DNA of 57,362 bases from Hyphomicrobiaceae bacterium (GTDB taxonomy: Bacteria > Pseudomonadota > Alphaproteobacteria > Rhizobiales > Methyloligellaceae), in the NCBI GenBank assembly GCA_028066055.1, contig JALCBY010000023.1, positions 1-57,362 on the forward strand, written 5' to 3'. Below, one piece after another: positions 51,483 through 57,362 of the stretch. Below the pieces are notes generated by a model that was not told where the DNA came from, did no database searches, and saw only the letters and a program-made list of their open reading frames with translations. The position numbers and the translations under genes were made by a program. How positions within the stretch are numbered: the stretch's first letter is position 1; every line of letters begins with the position of its first letter.

Positions 51483-52454
51483 CTAATCCTGCTGAGCGTG
51501 CCAAACAGAGATCAAACCGTCAAGCCGAACGCGCTCTAATGCGCTACCCGGACCAAGGACGGAATTGACAACCGTAACCGGAAGTCCGGTCCACGCGGCC
51601 ACCTGCGTGATTGCCGCGCCAAACCATCCGAAGCTCTGCGAATCGCTCGTTTTCCAGTCGATGATCTTCAGTTTCTTGGGAACATCGCGGTTCTCTTCGA
51701 GCCAGGCAATCGCCTCGTCCTCGCCGCCGATCTGGTCGATAAGCTTTAGTTTCAGGGCTTCCCGACCGGAATAGATGCGGCCTGCGGTGAGGCCCGGAAC
51801 GGTTTCGGGATCGATCGAACGGCGTTTGGCCACCAGTGCGATAAACCATTTCTTTGACTCATCGACCATCTGTCGGGTGAGTTCGCGTCCCTCTTCGTTC
51901 AAAGGGCGGAACGGTGACGGGACGGCCTTGAGCGGTCCGCTCCGGACTTCCTGCATCTGAACGCCGAGTTTCGCCAGAAGTTCGTTGATTTCCGCCCATT
52001 GCAGGATCACGCCGACTGAGCCGGTGATGGTGCTGCCGCGCGCGACGATACGATCAGTGGCGATGCCGGTCATGTAGGCGGCTGATGTCGCCACTGTGGA
52101 GAACACGGCGACGACAGGCTTTTTCTCTCGTAACTCGAGAATGGCGGTGTAGAGGGCTTCACCGCCGACCGTCGTGCCGCCTGGACTGTTGATACGGAGG
52201 ATTACGGCCTTGGCGGATTTCGACTCACCAATATCCTTCAGCAATTTCAGGCGCTTACTATCCTGCTGGATCAGACCGGAAATCTCGAGGCGTGCAATGT
52301 GGGAGCGATAGCCCAAGGCGGTGGCGACATCATCGTTCTGCAGGGTCAATACGGCAATTACGCCCAGTACAGCGATCACGGCCAATGCGCGCCAAAGGCT
52401 GACACTGCGCTTCAGCCGTCGCCTGTCGACCAGATAATCTGCCCGCAGAGTCAT
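51483..52454 (-). CDS. sppA: Signal peptide peptidase SppA
   Basis: A 323-residue membrane-anchored serine protease, one helix near residues 20-38 and a single peptidase domain. The Ser-Lys dyad is Ser124 in TVATSAAYMTG and Lys176 in RSGPLKAVPSPFRP, with INSPGGT before it. It degrades signal peptides left in the membrane. It is the short 36K type, half the size of E. coli SppA. It lies 68 nt after rpsA and 65 nt before ihfB. Confidence 0.93.
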   Translation of the reverse strand: MTLRADYLVDRRRLKRSVSLWRALAVIAVLGVIAVLTLQNDDVATALGYRSHIARLEISGLIQQDSKRLKLLKDIGESKSAKAVILRINSPGGTTVGGEALYTAILELREKKPVVAVFSTVATSAAYMTGIATDRIVARGSTITGSVGVILQWAEINELLAKLGVQMQEVRSGPLKAVPSPFRPLNEEGRELTRQMVDESKKWFIALVAKRRSIDPETVPGLTAGRIYSGREALKLKLIDQIGGEDEAIAWLEENRDVPKKLKIIDWKTSDSQSFGWFGAAITQVAAWTGLPVTVVNSVLGPGSALERVRLDGLISVWHAQQD

Positions 52455-52522
52455 CGTGCCTCACCTGACGACAAGTTGCGTGCCGCCAATCCGCGAATTA
52501 AAGGCGGGAGCTGAGCGCTGCT

Positions 52523-54379
52523 TTAGCTCTCATCACCCTTCTTCTCATCTGAATCCTCGGTGGCTTTTTCGCCGTCTTCCTCGGAGGGCTCAGCTTCGTC
52601 CTTCGCGTCATCCTCGGCCTTGGCCTTCGCTTTTGGTTTTTCTTCCTTCGCCTCGGGCGCTTCGTCGCCGTTTGCGTCTTCCTTGGCCTTGTCCAGTGCA
52701 GCCCCGAGAATGTCGCCAAGCGACGCACCGCTCACCGTGGAACCATACTGCTTGACGGCTTCTTTCTCCTCGGCGATCTCGAGCGCCTTGATCGACACGG
52801 TGAGCCTGCGTGCTGCAGGATCGACCTGGGTGACCACGGCATCGACCTTCTCACCCGGTGCAAATCGCTCGGGGCGCTGCTCGGAACGGTCCCGCGACAG
52901 GTCGGAGCGTCGGATGAAGGTTGTAACGTCGCTATCCGACAGCTTGACTTCGAGGCCGTTGTCCTTCACGTCGAGAACCTCGCAGGTGACACGCGCGCCC
53001 TTCTTGAGCCCGCCTTCGCCCTTGAGCGGATCGTCGCTCAACTGCTTGATGCCGAGAGAGATGCGTTCTTTCTCCGCGTCCGCTTCAAGAACGACAGCCT
53101 TGACCGTGTCGCCCTTCTTGTAATCCTGGATCGCTTCTTCTCCGGAACGGCTCCAGTCGAGGTCGGAGAGGTGGACCATACCGTCGACACCGCCTTCGAG
53201 GCCGATAAACAAGCCGAACTCGGTGATATTGCGGATGGCGCCCTCGATCTCCGTTCCCACCTTGTGGCTTTCGGCGAAGGCGACCCACGGATTCTCCTGA
53301 ATCTGCTTGAGGCCGAGTGAAATCCGGCGCTTCTGGGAATCGACCTCGAGAACCTGGACCTCGACCTCCTGACTGGTCGAAACAATCTTGCCCGGGTGGA
53401 CGTTTTTCTTCGTCCAGCTCATTTCCGAAACGTGGATCAGTCCTTCGACACCGGATTCGAGTTCCACGAACGCACCGTAGTCGGTGATGTTCGTGACGGT
53501 CCCGGTAACGCGTGCACCGATCGGGTACTTGGCTTCCACGCCTTCCCACGGATCGGACTCAAGCTGCTTGATGCCGAGCGAAATGCGCTGGGTTTCCGGA
53601 TTGATCCGGATGATCTGAACCTTGACCGAGTCGCCGACCTTGACGATCTCGCTCGGGTGATTGACGCGGCGCCATGCCATGTCCGTGACGTGCAACAGCC
53701 CGTCGATGCCGCCGAGATCGATAAATGCACCATAGTCGGTGATGTTCTTGACGACGCCTTCGATGACCTGGCCCTCCTCGAGCCTGGCAACGATTTCGCT
53801 GCGTTGCTCCGCACGTGTCTCCTCGAGAACCGAGCGGCGCGAGACGACAATGTTGCCGCGCCGGCGGTCCATCTTCAGGATCTGGAAAGGCTGCGGAACG
53901 TTCATCAGGGGCGCGATGTCGCGCACCGGGCGAATATCGACCTGGCTGCCGGGCAGGAACGCGACGGCACCATCCAGGTCCACCGTGAAGCCGCCCTTGA
54001 CGCGGTTGAAGATGACGCCTTCACAGCGCTCACCTTTCTTGAATTTCTCTTCCAGGCGGACCCAGCTTTCCTCGCGACGGGCCTTCTCTCGCGATAGCAC
54101 GGCCTCACCGAGCGCATTCTCGACGCGCTCAAGGTAGACCTCGACCTCATCGCCGACCGAAATCGACGACTCTTGCCCGGGAAGGGTGAATTCTTTCAGA
54201 GGAACGCGGCCTTCCGTTTTTAGACCGACGTCCACGACTGCCAGGTCCTTTTCGATGGCGATGACTGTTCCCTTGACGACGCTGCCCTCCTGAAGGGCGG
54301 ATTCTCCTAGGGTCTCATCCAGAAGCGCTGCAAAATCCTCACGCGTCGGGTTGAGTTCACTGGCCTGCGGTTCGCTCAT
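52523..54379 (-). CDS. rpsA: 30S ribosomal protein S1
   Basis: A 618-residue S1 with six S1 domains; recurring blocks read VVDVGLKTEGRVPL, GGFTVDLDGAVAFLP, GAFIDLGGIDGLLHVTDMAW, GAFVELESGVEGLIHVSEMSW, GLFIGLEGGVDGMVHLSDLDW and a last degenerate domain. It helps mRNA bind the ribosome. The C-terminal 55 residues are a lysine- and acid-rich low-complexity tail, so the total exceeds E. coli S1 (557). The ATG at 54379 has AGGAG 5 nt upstream. A 191-nt leader contains a GC-rich hairpin. Confidence 0.96.
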   Translation of the reverse strand: MSEPQASELNPTREDFAALLDETLGESALQEGSVVKGTVIAIEKDLAVVDVGLKTEGRVPLKEFTLPGQESSISVGDEVEVYLERVENALGEAVLSREKARREESWVRLEEKFKKGERCEGVIFNRVKGGFTVDLDGAVAFLPGSQVDIRPVRDIAPLMNVPQPFQILKMDRRRGNIVVSRRSVLEETRAEQRSEIVARLEEGQVIEGVVKNITDYGAFIDLGGIDGLLHVTDMAWRRVNHPSEIVKVGDSVKVQIIRINPETQRISLGIKQLESDPWEGVEAKYPIGARVTGTVTNITDYGAFVELESGVEGLIHVSEMSWTKKNVHPGKIVSTSQEVEVQVLEVDSQKRRISLGLKQIQENPWVAFAESHKVGTEIEGAIRNITEFGLFIGLEGGVDGMVHLSDLDWSRSGEEAIQDYKKGDTVKAVVLEADAEKERISLGIKQLSDDPLKGEGGLKKGARVTCEVLDVKDNGLEVKLSDSDVTTFIRRSDLSRDRSEQRPERFAPGEKVDAVVTQVDPAARRLTVSIKALEIAEEKEAVKQYGSTVSGASLGDILGAALDKAKEDANGDEAPEAKEEKPKAKAKAEDDAKDEAEPSEEDGEKATEDSDEKKGDES

Positions 54380-54457
54380 CAAGTCTCCTGTTTGCCCGCT
54401 CGGTGCCGCCGCAATTTCCCAGGGTCATCGGCGGTAACAATAACTGGCTTATCTCTG

Positions 54458-54479
54458 GCCGGGGCGTCAGCCGCCCGGC
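54458..54479 (-). other. GC-rich hairpin in the rpsA leader
   Basis: GCCGGGGCG and CGCCCGGC (one unpaired base) around a 5-nt loop, about 90 nt after the cmk stop and 80 nt before rpsA. There is no U-run on the transcribed strand. It may be a weak terminator for cmk or a structural element of the rpsA leader, where S1 autoregulation acts in E. coli; no function is shown. Confidence 0.4.
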
Positions 54480-54570
54480 GCTCAAACTGTCTAAATCTCT
54501 TCTGTTCTGCTGATATGGCCGGCCGATCAAACGAACGGCATCATCACGCATACCAAATGGCCCGCCATCC

Positions 54571-55200
54571 TTATCGCGGCAGCAGCGCCGTGTCGATAAG
54601 TTTGATGGCAGCCTCAAACGCCGCCTCTATACCCAAATCGGAGGTGTCGAGCAAGAGTGCGTCTTGCGCCGGTTTCAGCGGCGATATCTTGCGCGAACGA
54701 TCCGCTTCGTCACGGGCTGCGATCTGGGCGTGAATTTCGTCGTAGGAAATGCCGTGTCCGGCTTCGAGAAGCTCCTTGTAGCGCCGTTCTGCGCGCACCC
54801 TGGTCGAGGCTTCGACGAACAGTTTTACATCGGCTTCCGGACACACGACGGTGCCAATGTCGCGCCCTTCGATAATTGCGCCCTCCGGTTTCGAGGCAAA
54901 AGCGCGCTGCAACCTATGCAAGGCCTCGCGAACGGCGCCGATCTTTGCCACTTTTGCGGCGGCCTGGCCGACTTCGGGCGTGCGCAGGCCGGGGTCGTTC
55001 AGCGTACCGGTATCAAGCGCCTGCGCCGCATGCACGGCTGCGTTTTCATCATCGAGAGAGTCACCGGCCACGATGACGTCGCGAGCCACGGCGCGATAGA
55101 GAGATCCGGTGTCGAGATGGGCCAATCCATAGTGCTCTGCGAGCATTTTGGCGAGCGTGCCCTTGCCCGACGCGGCGGGCCCGTCCATTGCAATCAGCAT
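54571..55200 (-). CDS. cmk: Cytidylate kinase
   Basis: A 209-residue CMP/dCMP kinase. The P-loop is DGPAASGKGT (6-15), followed by LDTGSLYRAVA and GRDIGTVVCPEADVKLFVEAS. The start at 55200 gives MLIAMDGPAASGKG with GGGAG about 9 nt upstream; a long open frame upstream belongs to shadow coding within aroA. Located between aroA and rpsA, the common arrangement. It begins 32 nt after aroA ends. Confidence 0.95.
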   Translation of the reverse strand: MLIAMDGPAASGKGTLAKMLAEHYGLAHLDTGSLYRAVARDVIVAGDSLDDENAAVHAAQALDTGTLNDPGLRTPEVGQAAAKVAKIGAVREALHRLQRAFASKPEGAIIEGRDIGTVVCPEADVKLFVEASTRVRAERRYKELLEAGHGISYDEIHAQIAARDEADRSRKISPLKPAQDALLLDTSDLGIEAAFEAAIKLIDTALLPR

Positions 55201-55232
55201 GCGTCGAATCTCCCGAATTCCATTCCGGCGTA

Positions 55233-56555
55233 TCAGCCGGTTTCCTCGATTTTCGCACCAAGTCCACGCATCAGCCCGGCGAATTCCGGAAAACTGGTAG
55301 CGATGATAGGAGCGTTGTCGATGACGACAGATTTCTCCGACCCGAGGCCCAGCACGAGGAACGCCATCGCGATACGATGGTCCATATGTGTTTCGATCCC
55401 GGCGCCGCCGGCGATTGTGGGCGCGCCGACAACACGCAAACTGTCGTCGGTCGCCGACGCCTCGACCCCGCACGCCACCAGTCCAGCCAGCGTCGATGCG
55501 AGCCGGTCGCTCTCCTTGACGCGTAACTCTTCCAGACCCTGCATGCGCGTCTCGCCCTCGGCAAAGGCGGAAACCACGGCAAGGATAGGATATTCGTCGA
55601 TCATGGTCGGGGCGCGGGCTGCAGGCACATCAACGCCTTTGAGAGCGCTGGAGGATACACGGATGTCCGCTACAGGCTCTCCGCCCTCCAAACGCTCATT
55701 CTCGAATGTGAGGGCCGCACCCATCTCCTTGAGCGTTTCATAAAAACCGATGCGTGTCGGGTTGATCAGAACGCCTTCGATGGTGACGTCGGAGCCTTCG
55801 GTCATCAGGGCCGCGGCAACAAGAAACGCTGCCGAGCTCGGATCGCCGGGCACTGTGACGTCGCTGCCCGACAGGACACCGCCGCCCTTGACCGTGATCG
55901 TCTTGCGGCCCCCATCGCCGGTGCTGCGTACATCAGCGCCAAAAAATTGGAGCATCCGCTCCGTGTGGTCGCGGGTCGGCGCATCCTCGATCACGGATGT
56001 TTCGCCTGGCGCGTGCAGGCCCGCAAGAAGCACGGCCGACTTCACCTGGGCTGAAGGAACGGGGAGCTCATAGACGATGGGAATAAGATCGGTCGAACCT
56101 GTGAGCGTAAGCGGCAGGGTGTCGCCTTCTCCGTCCACGTTAAGTCCCATTTTCCGGAGGGGCGTGAGTACGCGGCCCATCGGCCGCCGGCACAGCGATT
56201 CGTCCCCGGTAACGGCTGCGGTCACATCGTTTCCAGCCAAGATGCCCATCATCAGTCGTGCACCGGTTCCGGAGTTGCCGAAGTCGAGTGTTCCAGGCGC
56301 CCGGGTCAGTCCGCCAACGCCGCGGCCGAAGACGCACCATTGCTCGCCGTCCCGTTCAACACCGGCGCCAAGAGCCTGTAGCGCCCTGCCGGTGGCAAGA
56401 ACGTCTTCTGATTCGAGAAGACCTGAAATCCGCGTTGAGCCCGTCGCGAGGGCGCCGAGGATAAGTGCGCGGTGAGAAATGGATTTGTCACCGGGTACGC
56501 GGATGCGTCCCTGCAGACCGTTGGATTTCGAAGCGATCAATTTGGCGGAAGGCAT
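55233..56555 (-). CDS. aroA: 3-phosphoshikimate 1-carboxyvinyltransferase (EPSP synthase, class II)
   Basis: A 440-residue EPSP synthase of the shikimate pathway. The four class II markers are all present: RDHTE, GDKS, SAQVK and NPTR. The PEP-site loop reads DFGNSGTGARLMMG; at the place where the well-known CP4 enzyme has Ala100, this protein has Gly. The C-terminal region EELRVKESDRLA, DHRIAMAFLVLGL and ATSFPEF is standard. The start at 56555 gives MPSAKLIASKSNGLQG; an in-frame ATG at 56606 would add 17 residues. It is the first gene of the aroA-cmk-rpsA run. Confidence 0.95.
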   Translation of the reverse strand: MPSAKLIASKSNGLQGRIRVPGDKSISHRALILGALATGSTRISGLLESEDVLATGRALQALGAGVERDGEQWCVFGRGVGGLTRAPGTLDFGNSGTGARLMMGILAGNDVTAAVTGDESLCRRPMGRVLTPLRKMGLNVDGEGDTLPLTLTGSTDLIPIVYELPVPSAQVKSAVLLAGLHAPGETSVIEDAPTRDHTERMLQFFGADVRSTGDGGRKTITVKGGGVLSGSDVTVPGDPSSAAFLVAAALMTEGSDVTIEGVLINPTRIGFYETLKEMGAALTFENERLEGGEPVADIRVSSSALKGVDVPAARAPTMIDEYPILAVVSAFAEGETRMQGLEELRVKESDRLASTLAGLVACGVEASATDDSLRVVGAPTIAGGAGIETHMDHRIAMAFLVLGLGSEKSVVIDNAPIIATSFPEFAGLMRGLGAKIEETG

Positions 56556-56759
56556 ATATATCGGGCCGCGTGGCGGTATCTGGTTTCGGGCATTGCAGAC
56601 ATTCACCGCGGACTTTGCGGCGGCGCAATTGAGCGCCTAGGCCCCATATCTGTCAACGCCGATTGTTTCTGATTTGGCAGATCGCAATTTTTGCTTTTGA
56701 CACCAGCGGCGCGTCATGGCAAGGAACCTCGCGATTCTGAGCGGACTTGGGAAATTCTC

Positions 56760-57194
56760 ATGTCAAAAGAAACTCGAGGAACTAAAAGGCTCTGCGAAGC
56801 CTGTGGTGCCAAATTCTACGATTTGGGACGAAGCCCGATCGTGTGCCCGATGTGCGAGGCGGAATTGGTGGTTGAAGAGCCGAAGGCGAAGCCTGAGCCA
56901 AGGGCCGAGGTGGAGACGCCTGCTGCACCCGCGCCGGCGGAGGAGCCGAAGCCGAAGGCTAAACCAGAGGCGGAAAGCTCCGATTCCGGGGGGGCGGAAC
57001 TCATAAGCCTCGACGAGGCGGCGGCGGAGGAAGAATCCGTTGAGGATGCCGATCTCGCCGATATCGAGACCGATGAGGAAAACATTCCTGCTGCGGGCGA
57101 GGAGGATGTCTTCCTTGAGGATGACGAGGACGAATCCGGTTCCGATGTGAGCGGCATCATCGGCGGTCCAATCGATACAAAGGAAGAGTCCTAA
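56760..57194 (+). CDS. Zinc-ribbon protein with acidic tail (TIGR02300 family)
   Basis: A 144-residue protein. The first 35 residues form a small zinc ribbon, CEAC-x13-CPMC (Cys12, 15, 29, 32), with the family string KFYDLGRSPIVCP. The remaining 105 residues are low complexity: alternating Pro/Ala/Lys/Glu, then a very acidic stretch, ending GSDVSGIIGGPIDTKEES. This matches a conserved alphaproteobacterial family of unknown function that normally sits beside aroA. The acidic tail suggests a protein or nucleic-acid mimic role; that is a guess. A TTGACA (56697-56702) lies 58 nt upstream but no good -10 follows. Confidence 0.85.
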   Translation: MSKETRGTKRLCEACGAKFYDLGRSPIVCPMCEAELVVEEPKAKPEPRAEVETPAAPAPAEEPKPKAKPEAESSDSGGAELISLDEAAAEEESVEDADLADIETDEENIPAAGEEDVFLEDDEDESGSDVSGIIGGPIDTKEES

Positions 57195-57204
57195 ACTCCG
57201 GCAT

Positions 57205-57251
57205 GGCCATCCCGTCGGCGCGTCGGGCTTGATCGCGCCGCCGTCGTGGCC
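57205..57251 (+). terminator. Imperfect hairpin after the zinc-ribbon gene
   Basis: GGCGCG (57217-57222) pairs with CGCGCC (57234-57239) around an 11-nt loop, and outer GGCC blocks (57205-57208, 57248-57251) could extend it. No U-run follows, so termination is uncertain. Confidence 0.3.
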
Positions 57252-57307
57252 TAACTAGTCGTCAGCACAGTTTCTGCGGTCCCGTACAGGGAACCGAATG
57301 CAGGTGT

Positions 57308-57362
57308 GGGGCCATAGCTCAGTTGGGAGAGCGCGTGAATGGCATTCACGAGGTCGGCGGTT
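57308..57362 (+). tRNA. tRNA-Ala (anticodon GGC), cut by window end
   Basis: The acceptor 5' strand GGGGCCA, D-arm GCTC/GAGC, and anticodon stem CGTGA/TCACG around the loop ATGGCAT are all visible; the anticodon is GGC, which reads alanine codon GCC. The variable loop AGGTC and the start of the T-arm follow, then the window ends, so the 3' part is missing. Confidence 0.93.

Noticed and set aside
56697-56725. Sigma-70 promoter of the zinc-ribbon gene
   Set aside because: TTGACA is a perfect -35 but the 16-18 nt spaced hexamers (around CAAGGA) do not resemble a -10, so it is only mentioned with the gene.
1-57362. CRISPR arrays, insertion sequences, prophage or toxin-antitoxin loci
   Set aside because: No regularly spaced repeats, transposase, integrase or terminal inverted repeats were seen; gene content and order look like conserved chromosome.

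Overview
The window reads as a stretch of chromosomal core genome from a GC-rich alphaproteobacterium, most likely of the order Hyphomicrobiales (Rhizobiales). The pointers are the chvI-chvG-hprK-EIIA-HPr operon beside pckA, alphaproteobacterial-type AddAB, an AccD without its zinc ribbon, a PstA with a long N-terminal domain, and the order cmk-rpsA-sppA-ihfB-lapA-trpFBA-accD-folC. I see no insertion sequence, prophage, integrase, plasmid function or CRISPR array. Genes are tightly packed; only one gap exceeds 300 bases. Family assignments come from reading translations and motifs by eye; no database search was possible.

Left part (1-13 kb): an L-2-hydroxyglutarate oxidase and an EamA exporter face a soluble hybrid histidine kinase, a glutamyl-Q tRNA(Asp) synthetase and an AlkA-type DNA glycosylase. 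Then comes the phosphate-starvation cluster on the minus strand, in transcription order phoR, pstS, pstC, pstA, pstB, phoU, phoB. A three-unit Pho box lies directly against the phoR stop codon and drives pstS. PhoR has no visible membrane segment. Two hairpins sit between pstS and pstC.

Middle part (13-33 kb): an HNH endonuclease, a cytoplasmic gamma-glutamyltransferase, a secreted PQQ-type sugar dehydrogenase, an M24-fold protein without the usual metal ligands, a small secreted unknown protein, a TPR plus 2OG-Fe(II) oxygenase fusion and a cupin. Next come pckA, a HugZ-like gene and the ChvI/ChvG two-component system co-directional with HprK, EIIA and HPr, which links envelope/acid signalling with the regulatory PTS and gluconeogenesis. 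Two tandem TadE/TadG-like genes share about 135 bp of duplicated upstream DNA. ahcY follows, with an AT-rich palindrome over its likely -10 box, then a chemoreceptor with a c-type heme motif.

Right part (33-57 kb): a PAS histidine kinase overlaps a TsaE-kinase (AmgK-like) fusion, followed by a MurU-like nucleotidyltransferase (cell-wall sugar recycling), addB, addA and trxA. On the minus strand, in transcription order, lie aroA, cmk, rpsA, sppA, ihfB, lapA, trpF, trpB, trpA, accD and folC: shikimate/tryptophan synthesis, translation, DNA bending, fatty-acid and folate synthesis. The window closes with a zinc-ribbon protein with an acidic tail and the start of a tRNA-Ala(GGC) gene cut by the window end.

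No wholly new multi-gene system stands out. The best leads are the membrane-less PhoR with its abutting Pho box, the tandem TadG duplication, the heme-motif chemoreceptor, the ahcY operator candidate, and the M24 protein that may start at a non-standard codon.
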